NCBI RefSeq assembly: GCF_042652085.1
Contig: NZ_JBHSJF010000001.1
Coordinates: 62,001-126,000, forward strand
Origin: Flaviflagellibacter deserti
GTDB lineage: Bacteria > Pseudomonadota > Alphaproteobacteria > Rhizobiales > Methylopilaceae
DNA length: 64,000 nt
Reading direction: 5' to 3'
The notes beneath the pieces were generated by a model. It was not told the DNA's origin and did no database searches. It saw only the letters and a program-made list of their open reading frames with translations. The position numbers and the translations under genes are program-made. Numbering within the stretch: the first letter of the stretch is position 1; every line of letters begins with the position of its first letter. Shown here in pieces: positions 17,624 through 26,316 of the stretch.

Positions 17624-18439
17624 TCAACGGGGCGGCTGGCCCCACACGACGAACGGGCCGTTGCGAAAGTCCTGCTCGACCTTGCCGTAGCCGAGGAGCT
17701 CGCCCTCCGGCGTCAGGACCGAGCCGCCCGCGGCAACGACCAGCGCCTCTCCCGCGGCGGTATCCCATTCCATGGTCGGACCGAAACGGACGTAAAGATC
17801 GGCCGATCCCTCCGCGACGAGACCGAATTTGTAGGCCGAGCCGAGGCGCTCTCGTTTCTCGATCGCCATCATGTCGAGGAAGGCCTCGGTCATCGGATCG
17901 TTATACCCGCGACTTGTCAGGGCGACGGGCAAGGCGGGCTGGGCACGGGTCGCGATCGGCGTGAAGCCGTGCTTGTCGGGAAGAGTGCCGGGTTCGGCAA
18001 GCGCTCGCTGCGCGCCACCGCCGGGCACGCCCCGATAGAACCTGCCGAGAGCGGGGACCGCGAGAATGCCGAGCGCCGGGCGTCCCGCGATGACGAGGCC
18101 GATATTCACCGTGTATTCGGGGCGGCCGGCGACATATTCGCGGGTTCCGTCGAGGGGATCGATGACAAGGAAGGTTCCGCTGGTTTCGGCATATTGGCCG
18201 CACGAGGCGCTTTCCTCGGCCAGGACCGGAACGCCGGGCAGGATGAGGCCGAGCCCGCGCATCAACATTTCCTCGGCCTGCACGTCTGCATTGGTGACAG
18301 GTGAGGCGTCCGCCTTCGAGCGGACCTCGAACCCGGTCTTCGACAGGCTGAGTATGAGGCGGCCGGCTTCGGCGGCGAGTTCGGTTAACGGGATGGCGAG
18401 CGAAACGAGCTCTTTGGTTCCGCCGGACAAAGACGACAA
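17624..18439 (-). CDS. cysQ: 3'(2'),5'-bisphosphate nucleotidase CysQ
   Basis: This enzyme hydrolyses adenosine 3',5'-bisphosphate, a by-product of sulfate assimilation, to AMP. It is a 271-residue member of the inositol-monophosphatase fold. The metal-binding motifs are complete: VLAEES, VIDPLDGTREYVAG and EWDTAAGEALVVAAGG. It is cytosolic or membrane-associated. It is divergent from chpT; no sulfate assimilation genes are nearby. Confidence 0.92.
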   Translation of the reverse strand: MSSLSGGTKELVSLAIPLTELAAEAGRLILSLSKTGFEVRSKADASPVTNADVQAEEMLMRGLGLILPGVPVLAEESASCGQYAETSGTFLVIDPLDGTREYVAGRPEYTVNIGLVIAGRPALGILAVPALGRFYRGVPGGGAQRALAEPGTLPDKHGFTPIATRAQPALPVALTSRGYNDPMTEAFLDMMAIEKRERLGSAYKFGLVAEGSADLYVRFGPTMEWDTAAGEALVVAAGGSVLTPEGELLGYGKVEQDFRNGPFVVWGQPPR

Positions 18440-18570
18440 TCTGATCTCCGAAGCCTTGTGTGAAGCTGGAGCGTTTACCTGCGAAGGGCGCTTGAGGCGA
18501 ATCTCTGCGATTGTGTATCACGCCTTGGACGCTCGGTCGGCCGGATGCCGCCGCTCGCTTGGAGGCCACA

Positions 18571-19233
18571 ATGACAGAGCCGGTCGAACTCGACGCCCTG
18601 GATCTCGCCGCGCTGATTTCCAGCCGTTTGTGCCACGACGTCATCAGCCCGGTCGGCGCGATCGTCAACGGGCTTGAAGTGCTGGAGGAGGAGAAGGACC
18701 CGCAGATGCGGGAATTCGCCATCGACCTCGTCCGAAAGAGCGCCCAACAAGCCTCAGCCAGGCTTCAATTCGCCCGTCTGGCGTTCGGTGCCGCCGGCTC
18801 CGCTGGTGCGATGATCGACGTCGCCGATGCGGAGCAGGTGGCTCATGGATTCATCAAGGACAGCAAAGCTGAACTGGAGTGGAGCGCACCCCGTGTCCTC
18901 CTGCCGAAGAACAAGGTGAAGCTGCTGCTGAACCTGGTCGTCATCGCGCATACGACGATCCCGCGCGGTGGCCTGATGAAGGTGTCCGTCGAGGGAAACG
19001 AGCCGGACACTCTGATCCGCATCGTCACGACCGGCCAGATGGCGCGCGTTCCCGCGGGCGTTCAGGATCTGATCAGCGGCCAGCCGCATGAGGACCGCAT
19101 CGACGCGCACGTGATCCAGCCGTTCTATACAGGCCTCGTTGCCCGGGCATCAAACATGGATGTCGAGATGTCGGTAGACGAGGGCTCGGTGACTATCATC
19201 GCCTCGCCGTCAGCAGCTCCGGCAGCTGCTTAA
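18571..19233 (+). CDS. chpT: Histidine phosphotransferase ChpT
   Basis: ChpT passes phosphate from the hybrid kinase CckA to CtrA (and CpdR), so it is the middle step of the alphaproteobacterial cell-cycle relay. The protein has 220 residues from the ATG at 18571 (GGAGG ten bases upstream). The phospho-acceptor is His22 in SRLCHDVISPVGAI, within a helical dimerisation hairpin, followed by a degenerate Bergerat-like domain (KNKVKLLLNLVVIAHTTIP). A second in-frame start 60 bp upstream is not needed. The stop codon overlaps a perfect CtrA box that serves the next gene, cheA. Confidence 0.92.
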   Translation: MTEPVELDALDLAALISSRLCHDVISPVGAIVNGLEVLEEEKDPQMREFAIDLVRKSAQQASARLQFARLAFGAAGSAGAMIDVADAEQVAHGFIKDSKAELEWSAPRVLLPKNKVKLLLNLVVIAHTTIPRGGLMKVSVEGNEPDTLIRIVTTGQMARVPAGVQDLISGQPHEDRIDAHVIQPFYTGLVARASNMDVEMSVDEGSVTIIASPSAAPAAA

Positions 19234-19248
19234 CCGAGCATTAACCAT
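19230..19248 (+). promoter_or_regulatory. CtrA box upstream of cheA
   Basis: TTAA-CCGAGCA-TTAA is a perfect TTAA-N7-TTAA CtrA site, and its second half extends to the strong half-site TTAACCAT. The first TTAA includes the chpT stop codon. The site is about 130 bp before the cheA start and suggests that CtrA, the target of ChpT, controls the chemotaxis operon. Confidence 0.75.
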
Positions 19249-19380
19249 AAAGCGACTTAGCCCATAAGCTGTTCGGAACCTGATTGCTTTGTTCCGCCCC
19301 TCAACCCGGCGGTAACCCTTTGCCGTTTACCAATTCGACCCAAGGGAATTGCACGACCACTTCGTGCCTCGGGGGTCTTT

Positions 19381-22191
19381 ATGGACGATCTGCTTCGCGA
19401 ATTTCTGACGGAAACCAGCGAGTCTCTGGACGTCATCGACATCGAACTCGTCAAGTTCGAGCAGGATCCAAACAACGCGAAGATCCTCGATAACATCTTC
19501 CGCCTGGTCCACACGATCAAAGGCACCTGCGGCTTCCTCGGCCTCCCCCGCCTTGAGGCGATCGCCCACGCCGCCGAAACGCTGATGGGCAAGTTCCGGG
19601 ACGGCGCCCGGGTCAACACACAAGCGGTGACGCTGATCCTGGCCTCGATCGACCGCATCAAGGAAATCCTCGGCGAGCTCGAGCGCACCGAAGCCGAGCC
19701 CGAAGGCGAAGACCGGGACATCATTTCCCAGCTCGAGGCGATGTCGGAAGCCGCCGGCAAGGCGCCCGTCGCTGAGGCTCCGCCCGAGCCAGTACTAACG
19801 GTAGCGACCCCCGAACGCGAGTTGCGTCCGGGCGAGGTCTCCGAAGAAGAACTCGAAAAGGCGTTCCGTGAGACGCCTGGTCCGGATATGAGCAAACCGG
19901 CCAAGCCGACCGCCAAGGAACCGGAACGCGAGCTGCGTCCGGGCGAAGTCTCCGAAGAGGAGCTCGAAAAGGCATTCCGCGAGACGCCCGGCCCGGATCT
20001 TTCCGCGCCGCCCGCTCCGGCTCAGGTCGCCGTTGTCCTGGAGAAGAAGGTCGAGCAGCCGAAGGCCGAGGCGAAGCCCGCTCCTGCCGCCAAGAAGCCA
20101 GCTGCTCCGGCAGCCGCGAACGACGATGACGGCTCGAAGAGCGAGGGCTCGATCGCCTCGCAGTCGATCCGCGTCGGCGTCGACACGCTCGAACATCTAA
20201 TGACCATGGTCTCGGAACTGGTGCTGACCCGCAACCAGCTCCTCGAGATCGTCCGTCACCACGAAGAGTCCGAATTCAAGATGCCGCTGCAGCGGCTGTC
20301 CAACGTGACGGCCGAGCTGCAGGAAGGCGTGATGAAGACGCGCATGCAGCCGATCGGCAACGCCTGGCAGAAGCTGCCGCGCGTCATCCGCGATCTCAGC
20401 CAGGAACTCGGCAAGAAGATCGAACTCGACATGCATGGCGCCGAGACCGAACTCGACCGCCAGATTCTCGACATCATCAAGGATCCGCTGACGCACATGG
20501 TGCGCAACTCGGCCGACCACGGCCTTGAGAGCACCGAAGACCGCAAGATGGCGGGCAAGCCCGACAAGGGCACGATCCGCCTGTCGGCCTTCCACGAAGG
20601 CGGTCACATCATCATCGAGATCGCCGATGACGGTCGCGGCCTGAACACCGACCGCATCAAGAGAAAGGCCCTCGAAAACGGCCTGGCGACCGAAGCCGAG
20701 CTCGACAAGATGAGCGAGGCCCAAGTCCACAAGTTCATCTTCCATCCGGGCTTCTCGACCGCCGCCGCGGTCACCAGTGTGTCCGGCCGTGGCGTCGGCA
20801 TGGACGTCGTGAAGACGAACATCGACCTGATCGGCGGCACGATCGACCTGAAGTCGGTCGCCGGCGAGGGCACGACCTTCACCATCAAGATCCCGCTGAC
20901 GCTGGCGATCGTCCCGGCGCTGATCGTCGAGGTCGCGGGCAACCGCTTCGCGATCCCGCAGATGGCGGTGGTCGAACTCGTCCGTGCCAATGCCCAGTCC
21001 GAGCACAAGATCGAGCACATCAAGGACACCCCGGTCCTTCGCCTTCGCAACAAGCTTCTGCCGCTGATCCACCTTCGCAAGATGCTGAAGATCGAGGACG
21101 GCACGACGCCGGACGAGAACTCCGGCTTCATTGTCGTCAGCCAGGTCGGCTCGCGCACGTTCGGCATCGTGGTCGACGGCGTCTTCCATACCGAGGAAAT
21201 CGTCGTGAAGCCGATGGCTTCGCGGCTCCGCCACATCACCATGTTCTCGGGCACGACCATTCTGGGCGACGGCTCGGTGATCATGATCATCGACCCGAAC
21301 GGCATCGCCTCGGCGGTCGGCAGCGAAGCGACGAGCCCGGCCTTCGCCGCGCAGGATCCGGTCGAACAGATCCTGTCGACGTCGAGCCAAACGCTGTCGA
21401 TGCTGGTTTTCCGCTCCGGCAATCCCGAGCTCAAGGCGGTCCCGCTCTCGCTCGTCACCCGCCTCGAAGAGGTCGACGTGTCGAAGATCGAGGTCTCGAA
21501 CGGCCGTCACCTCGTCCAGTATCGCGGCAACCTGATGCCGCTGATCCCGGTCAGCGACGAAACGCAGATCCGCTCCGAAGGCAGCCAGCCGCTTCTGGTC
21601 TTCGCTGACGACCAGCGCTCGATGGCACTCGTTGTCGACGAGATCGTCGACATCGTCGAGGACCGCCTCGACATCCAGGTCGCGTCGAGCCGGCCGGGTA
21701 TCCTCGGTTCCGCCGTGGTCAAGGGCAATGCGACCGAGATCATCGACGTCGCGCACTACCTGCCGCTCGCCTTCGAGGACTGGCTGTTCCGCAAGGAGAT
21801 GGGCTCCGAGCCGGCGACGCGCCACCTGCTCTTCGTCGACGACAGCGCCTTCTTCCGCAACATGCTGACGCCGGTGCTCCGCGCCGCGGGCTATGACGTC
21901 ACGACCGCCGCCAGCGGTGAGGACGCGCTCGCGATGCTGAAGGCAGGCCGCAAGTTCGACCTCGTGGTCTCCGACATCGAGATGCCGGAAATGAGCGGCT
22001 TCGACCTCGCCGAGGCGGTGAGGGCGGACGAAAACCACAGCAAGGTGCCGATCATCGCCCTGTCGTCGCTGTCCTCGCCATCCGCGATCGAACGCGGCCG
22101 TCAGGCGGGCTTCGACGATTACATCGCCAAGTTTGACCGGCCGGGTCTGATCGCGGCCCTCAAGGAAACCAAGACGCAGGAGGCCGCATGA
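19381..22191 (+). CDS. cheA: Hybrid chemotaxis kinase CheA with C-terminal receiver
   Basis: CheA phosphorylates CheY and CheB in response to receptor signals. This one is long (936 residues). It has an HPt domain with His44 in HTIKGTCGFLG, then a Pro/Glu linker holding a 37-residue tandem repeat (ERELRPGEVSEEELEKAFRE twice). The dimerisation and ATPase domains follow (N box HMVRNSADHGLE, DDGRGLN, GRGVGMDVVK), then two CheW-like domains (about 515-650 and 660-800) and a receiver with Asp865 in VVSDIEMPEMSG. The double CheW plus receiver makes it a hybrid type. The stop overlaps the cheW start (ATGA). A CtrA box lies upstream. Confidence 0.96.
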   Translation: MDDLLREFLTETSESLDVIDIELVKFEQDPNNAKILDNIFRLVHTIKGTCGFLGLPRLEAIAHAAETLMGKFRDGARVNTQAVTLILASIDRIKEILGELERTEAEPEGEDRDIISQLEAMSEAAGKAPVAEAPPEPVLTVATPERELRPGEVSEEELEKAFRETPGPDMSKPAKPTAKEPERELRPGEVSEEELEKAFRETPGPDLSAPPAPAQVAVVLEKKVEQPKAEAKPAPAAKKPAAPAAANDDDGSKSEGSIASQSIRVGVDTLEHLMTMVSELVLTRNQLLEIVRHHEESEFKMPLQRLSNVTAELQEGVMKTRMQPIGNAWQKLPRVIRDLSQELGKKIELDMHGAETELDRQILDIIKDPLTHMVRNSADHGLESTEDRKMAGKPDKGTIRLSAFHEGGHIIIEIADDGRGLNTDRIKRKALENGLATEAELDKMSEAQVHKFIFHPGFSTAAAVTSVSGRGVGMDVVKTNIDLIGGTIDLKSVAGEGTTFTIKIPLTLAIVPALIVEVAGNRFAIPQMAVVELVRANAQSEHKIEHIKDTPVLRLRNKLLPLIHLRKMLKIEDGTTPDENSGFIVVSQVGSRTFGIVVDGVFHTEEIVVKPMASRLRHITMFSGTTILGDGSVIMIIDPNGIASAVGSEATSPAFAAQDPVEQILSTSSQTLSMLVFRSGNPELKAVPLSLVTRLEEVDVSKIEVSNGRHLVQYRGNLMPLIPVSDETQIRSEGSQPLLVFADDQRSMALVVDEIVDIVEDRLDIQVASSRPGILGSAVVKGNATEIIDVAHYLPLAFEDWLFRKEMGSEPATRHLLFVDDSAFFRNMLTPVLRAAGYDVTTAASGEDALAMLKAGRKFDLVVSDIEMPEMSGFDLAEAVRADENHSKVPIIALSSLSSPSAIERGRQAGFDDYIAKFDRPGLIAALKETKTQEAA
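19813..20034 (+). repeat. In-frame 111-bp tandem repeat in cheA linker
   Basis: Two near-identical units begin at 19813 and 19924. Each encodes ERELRPGEVSEEELEKAFRE followed by TPGPD and a variable spacer. The differences are mostly synonymous, which points to duplication followed by selection on the protein. Confidence 0.85.
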
Positions 22192-22655
22192 GTACCGTTG
22201 GCTCCAAGGAAGACGAATTCATCGAATACGTCACGGTCGAGATCGGCGAACAGCTGTTCGGCCTGCCGATCCATCGTGTCCAGGACGTCTTTTCTCCGGA
22301 CCAGCTGACCCGGGTGCCCCTCGCGCCGCAGGAAGTTGCGGGCGTGCTGAACCTGCGTGGCCGCATCGTCACTGCGATCGACATGCGCATCCGCCTCGGC
22401 CTGCCGCCGAAGCATTCCGACAAGCCTCCGATGGCCGTCGGCATCGACTATGCCGGCGAGGCCTATGGCCTGCTGATCGACGCTGTCGGTGAAGTGATGA
22501 AGCTGCCGGTCGCGGGGCGCGAGCCCAAGCCGGCAAACCTCGACCCGCGCTGGGCGACAATCTCGGAAGGCGTTCACCGTTTGGAAGGACAACTTCTGGT
22601 TATCTTGGACGTCGAGCAAACTCTCGCCCAGGGCCGCGAAGCGATCGCCGCTTAA
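22188..22655 (+). CDS. cheW: Chemotaxis coupling protein CheW
   Basis: CheW links chemoreceptors to CheA. This is a 155-residue single CheW domain with EYVTVEIGEQLFGLPIHRVQDV and the conserved ITRVP-like and NLRGRIVTAIDMR segments. The start overlaps the cheA stop by 4 bp, so translation is coupled. Confidence 0.95.
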   Translation: MSTVGSKEDEFIEYVTVEIGEQLFGLPIHRVQDVFSPDQLTRVPLAPQEVAGVLNLRGRIVTAIDMRIRLGLPPKHSDKPPMAVGIDYAGEAYGLLIDAVGEVMKLPVAGREPKPANLDPRWATISEGVHRLEGQLLVILDVEQTLAQGREAIAA

Positions 22656-22684
22656 TTGCCCGTCAGCGAAGAAGGAAGGCCGTG

Positions 22685-23050
22685 ATGAAGACGTGCTTGG
22701 TGGTTGATGATTCCAGTGTGATCCGGAAGGTCGCGCGCCGGATTCTCGAAAAGTTCGACTTCCGCATCACCGAAGCCGAGGACGGCCATCAGGCGGTCGA
22801 ACTCGTCCAGCAGGAAATGCCCGACGCGATCCTGCTCGATTGGAACATGCCGGTGATGGACGGTTACGAGTTCCTTCGCGAGCTGCGCGCCATGCCGGGC
22901 GGAGACGTGCCGAAAGTGGTGTTCTGCACCACCGAGAACGACGTCGCCCATATCGCAAAGGCGCTCCGCGCCGGCGCGAACGAATACATCATGAAGCCGT
23001 TCGACAAGGACATCGTCGAGGCGAAATTCCACGAGGTCGGTCTCATCTGA
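22685..23050 (+). CDS. cheY: Chemotaxis response regulator CheY
   Basis: This is a stand-alone receiver domain of 121 residues that carries the signal to the flagellar motor. The acidic pocket VVDDSSV, phospho-acceptor Asp52 in ILLDWNMPVMDG, and the Thr and Lys of the switch (FCTTEND; IMKPFDKD) are all present. The ATG at 22685 directly follows an in-frame GTG; GGAAGG lies upstream of both. It is third in the che operon. Confidence 0.94.
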   Translation: MKTCLVVDDSSVIRKVARRILEKFDFRITEAEDGHQAVELVQQEMPDAILLDWNMPVMDGYEFLRELRAMPGGDVPKVVFCTTENDVAHIAKALRAGANEYIMKPFDKDIVEAKFHEVGLI

Positions 23051-23089
23051 GATCGCCATTTCCTTCCTTGTGTCGTGAGTCCGAGTCGC

Positions 23090-24349
23090 ATGCCCAGTGC
23101 CGCGTTCGCCAAAGTTACGGACTCCGCCCACCCGATCCGGGTGATGATCGTCGATGACTCGCTCGTTGTGCGCGGCATCGTCTCTCGCTGGCTGCAGGAA
23201 GAGAGCGATTTCGAGGTCGTAGCGACCCATCGCTCTGCCAAGAATGCGCTCGAGGATCTCGAGCGCTCCTTGCCGGATGTCGTCATTCTCGACATCGAGA
23301 TGCCGGATATGGACGGCGTTACCGCGCTGCCCCTGATCCTCGACAAACGCCCGCATGTCGCCGTCATCATCGCCTCCAGCCTGACCATGCGGAACGCCGA
23401 GCTGTCGATGCGCTGCCTGGCGCTCGGAGCGATGGACTGCCTGGCCAAGCCGCAATCGACCAGCGATCTCTCCGGCGGCTCCGAAGCCTTCCGTCATAAC
23501 CTCGTCGAGCGTGTTCGTGCCCTTGGCACGAGAGCCGCGAAGCGTCTCGCCAACCAGGCCGCCCGGCGCGGCGGAACGTTCACCCCGGTCAGGTCCGAGC
23601 TTCGCCCGGCGACCTCGCTTCGCTCGGCGACGCCGCCCGTCGCCGCTCCCCCGCTTGCCAAAGCTCCGATCGCAGCGCCGCGTACGACGGCGGCGGCTCC
23701 CACGGAAGTCAACATCTCGAAGCGGATGAACGACCCCGTTCAGATCCGCCGCATGCCACGCATCGTTCCGAAGGCGCTCGTGATCGGGTCGTCGACCGGT
23801 GGACCGCAGGCGCTCGCCGTCGTCGTCACGGCGATAAAGAAGGTTATTCCGCGCGTGCCGGTGCTGATCACGCAGCACATGCCGCCGTCATTCACGACCA
23901 TTCTCGCCGAACATCTCGGCCGCGCCGCCGAAGCGCCGTGCCATGAGCCGACGGACGGCGAATTGATCAAGGTCGGCAGGATCTATGTCGCGCCCGGCGG
24001 TTTCCACATGAAGATCGCCAATTCGCCGGCCGGCCCCGTGATCAAGATCACGGACGAGCCGCCCGTGAACTTCTGCAAGCCCGCCGTCGATCCGATGTTC
24101 AACAGCGCGCTGCAAGTTTACGGGCCTAACCTGCTTGCCGTCGTTCTGACCGGAATGGGCGCCGATGGCGCGCGTGGAGCCTTGCAAATCGCCGACGCCG
24201 GCGGAGCGGTGGTCGCACAGAATGAGGAAACCAGCGTGGTTTGGGGCATGCCCGGAGCGACGGCGCACCTCGGCGCCTGTTCGGCGATCCTGCCGCTCGA
24301 CGAGATCGGACCGCAGATCGTGCGCATCGTGACGGGAGCCCAGGCATGA
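23090..24349 (+). CDS. cheB: Chemotaxis methylesterase CheB
   Basis: CheB removes methyl groups from receptor glutamates and adapts the response. The receiver domain (Asp in VVILDIEMPDMDG) is joined by a Pro/Ala linker to the esterase domain. The catalytic triad is visible: Ser in IGSSTGGPQAL, His in ITQHMPPSFT and Asp in TGMGADGARG. The start could also be a GTG at 23075; neither has a strong ribosome site. The stop overlaps the cheR start by 4 bp. Confidence 0.94.
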   Translation: MPSAAFAKVTDSAHPIRVMIVDDSLVVRGIVSRWLQEESDFEVVATHRSAKNALEDLERSLPDVVILDIEMPDMDGVTALPLILDKRPHVAVIIASSLTMRNAELSMRCLALGAMDCLAKPQSTSDLSGGSEAFRHNLVERVRALGTRAAKRLANQAARRGGTFTPVRSELRPATSLRSATPPVAAPPLAKAPIAAPRTTAAAPTEVNISKRMNDPVQIRRMPRIVPKALVIGSSTGGPQALAVVVTAIKKVIPRVPVLITQHMPPSFTTILAEHLGRAAEAPCHEPTDGELIKVGRIYVAPGGFHMKIANSPAGPVIKITDEPPVNFCKPAVDPMFNSALQVYGPNLLAVVLTGMGADGARGALQIADAGGAVVAQNEETSVVWGMPGATAHLGACSAILPLDEIGPQIVRIVTGAQA

Positions 24350-25209
24350 CGCCGACAGAAGTCGATATCCTCAACCGCTTCCTGAAGGAACGCTCCGGCC
24401 TCGTTCTCGTCGGCGACAAGTCCTACCTGATCGAGAGCCGCCTCGTGCCTGTCGCAAAGAAGCACGGCCTGTCGACGCTCTCCGAGCTAATCAACAAGGT
24501 CCGCCTAGGCGGCATGCAATTGCTCGAACAAGACGTCGTCGAGGCGATGACGACCAACGAGACTTTCTTCTTCCGCGACAAGCTCCCCTTCGACCTCTTC
24601 ACTGAAACGATGCTGCCGCACATGCAGAAGGCCCGGGCGATGAACCGCCGGGTCCGCATCTGGTGCGCCGCGTGCTCGACGGGGCAGGAGCCTTATTCGC
24701 TGGCGATGATCCTGTCCGAGCAGGCGGCAAGGTTCCCTGGCTGGAATTTCGAGATCATCGCGACAGACATTTCGAGCGAGGTTCTGGAGAAGGCCAAGGC
24801 CGGCCGCTTCACCCAATTCGAGGTGCAGCGCGGTTTGCCGATCCAGTTCCTGCTGAAATATTTCGAGCAGAAGGGCGAGTACTGGCACATCGCACCGGAG
24901 ATCCGCCAGAAGGTGACGTTCCGTCCGATCAACCTGCTGCGCGATTTCTCGCCGCTCGGTCCGTTCGACATCGTGTTCTGCCGCAATGTCCTCATCTACT
25001 TCGATGAGACGACCAAGACGGACATCCTGAACCGCATGGCCACCTGCACGGCGCCCGACGGTTTCCTGGTGCTCGGCGCGGCCGAAACCGTGGTCGGGCT
25101 CTGCGATCGCTTCAAGGCTGTACCGGACAAGCGCGGTCTGTACGTACGCTCGATTGCCGAAGCTGGCGCAACGACCATGCCTCTGCGCTACGCCGCCAAC
25201 GCCCGCTGA
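24346..25209 (+). CDS. cheR: Chemotaxis methyltransferase CheR
   Basis: CheR uses S-adenosylmethionine to methylate receptor glutamates. The 287-residue protein starts MTPTEVDILNRFLKERSG, the usual CheR N-terminal helix domain. The Rossmann methyltransferase domain follows, with TTNETFFFRD, IWCAACSTGQEPYSLAM and FDIVFCRNVLIYFD. It is the last gene of the che operon and ends at a strong bidirectional terminator shared with ctrA. Confidence 0.95.
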   Translation: MTPTEVDILNRFLKERSGLVLVGDKSYLIESRLVPVAKKHGLSTLSELINKVRLGGMQLLEQDVVEAMTTNETFFFRDKLPFDLFTETMLPHMQKARAMNRRVRIWCAACSTGQEPYSLAMILSEQAARFPGWNFEIIATDISSEVLEKAKAGRFTQFEVQRGLPIQFLLKYFEQKGEYWHIAPEIRQKVTFRPINLLRDFSPLGPFDIVFCRNVLIYFDETTKTDILNRMATCTAPDGFLVLGAAETVVGLCDRFKAVPDKRGLYVRSIAEAGATTMPLRYAANAR

Positions 25210-25241
25210 ATTCTCGGTGGGGCAATGGCCCGCCAGAAACG

Positions 25242-25271
25242 AAAAAAGCCCCGCCGAAGCGGGGCTTTTTT
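25242..25271. terminator. Bidirectional terminator between cheR and ctrA
   Basis: A perfect 13-bp stem (AAAAAAGCCCCGC and its complement) with a CGAA loop has A and T runs on both sides. It works in both directions for the convergent cheR and ctrA genes. Confidence 0.95.
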
Positions 25272-25289
25272 ATTGGGTGCGCGGCCGGA

Positions 25290-25988
25290 TCAGGCGCTGG
25301 CGCGCATGTCTTCCGGAGGTTCGCGGAGAACGTAGCCGCGGCCCCACACCGTCTCGATGTAGTTCTTGCCGTCGGTCGCCGAGGCGAGCTTCTTGCGCAG
25401 CTTGCAGATGAAGACGTCGATGATCTTCAGTTCCGGCTCGTCCATGCCGCCATAGAGATGGTTGAGGAACATCTCCTTGGTGAGCGTCGTGCCCTTGCGG
25501 AGACTGAGGAGTTCGAGCATCTGGTATTCCTTACCGGTGAGGTGGACGCGCGTGCCGCCGACCTCGACCGTTTTGGTGTCCAGATTGACGACCAAGTCGC
25601 CAGTATTGATGACCGACTGGGCATGACCCTTCGAGCGGCGGACGATCGCGTGGATGCGGGCCACCAACTCGTCCTTGTGGAAGGGCTTGGTGATGTAGTC
25701 GTCGGCTCCGAAGCCGAGACCGCGAACCTTGTCCTCGATCGAAGCCAGACCCGAGAGGATCAGGATCGGCGTCTTGATCTTCGCCACCCGAAGCGACCGG
25801 AGAACCTCGTAACCCGACATGTCGGGGAGGTTCAGGTCGAGCAGGATGATGTCGTAATCGTAGAGCTTGCCGAGATCGACACCCTCTTCGCCGAGATCGG
25901 TCGTATAGACGTTGAAGCTCTCCGACTTGAGCATCAGCTCGATGCTCTGCGCGGTGGCGCTATCATCCTCAATAAGAAGCACGCGCAT
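25290..25988 (-). CDS. ctrA: Cell-cycle master response regulator CtrA
   Basis: This is an OmpR-type regulator of 232 residues that controls flagellar, division and chemotaxis genes in alphaproteobacteria. The receiver has Asp51 in IILLDLNLPDMSGYEVLRSL. The DNA-binding winged helix includes LRKGTTLTKEMFLNHLYGG and IIDVFICKLRKKL, highly typical of CtrA. The C-terminus ends in Ala (MRASA), consistent with ClpXP degradation signals known for CtrA. It is divergent from fliI across a 328-bp region full of GANTC and TTAACC motifs. Confidence 0.97.
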   Translation of the reverse strand: MRVLLIEDDSATAQSIELMLKSESFNVYTTDLGEEGVDLGKLYDYDIILLDLNLPDMSGYEVLRSLRVAKIKTPILILSGLASIEDKVRGLGFGADDYITKPFHKDELVARIHAIVRRSKGHAQSVINTGDLVVNLDTKTVEVGGTRVHLTGKEYQMLELLSLRKGTTLTKEMFLNHLYGGMDEPELKIIDVFICKLRKKLASATDGKNYIETVWGRGYVLREPPEDMRASA

Positions 25989-26316
25989 GTCTGTCCTCCA
26001 CCGCTTCCGCGGCCGGTCTCCCCACTCCGATTCATACGCTACTGGCGAATGGTTAACAGAGTTTGATTCGCACGAGCAAGCGTGAAGAATACGAGCGCAT
26101 CGATTTTGCTAAGTACCTGAAACTACAAAGATATCAGCCTAGATCATGGTTAAAGCGAAACTTCAACTCAATGTCCTAAGTGACTCTGTGGACTCACAGG
26201 TTCAGCGCAAGCGACCGGGGATCTCCGTGGTTAATTCCGATGCACAATCATTAACGGCGGGCGTAAATGAACCGTTACCATCCACAGACGAATCGAAATT
26301 GGGTCTTGGTTAAATC
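25989..26316. promoter_or_regulatory. ctrA/fliI divergent control region with GANTC sites and CtrA half-sites
   Basis: This 328-bp gene-free region holds five GANTC sites (26029, 26065, 26182, 26191, 26290), where about one is expected by chance. Two perfect TTAACCAT half-sites lie on the minus strand (26056-26049 and 26053-proximal copy at 26153-26146), and further GGTTAA motifs lie near 26228 and 26311. GANTC is the CcrM methylation site that controls ctrA transcription in Caulobacter, and TTAACC half-sites bind CtrA. A weaker TAAA-N7-TTAC pair at 26264-26278 could serve fliI. Confidence 0.6.

Noticed and set aside
20197..22038. 613-codon open frame on the minus strand
   Set aside because: It is antisense to cheA, which has full domain support. 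The composition (Asp, Arg, His, Val) is that of a shadow frame.
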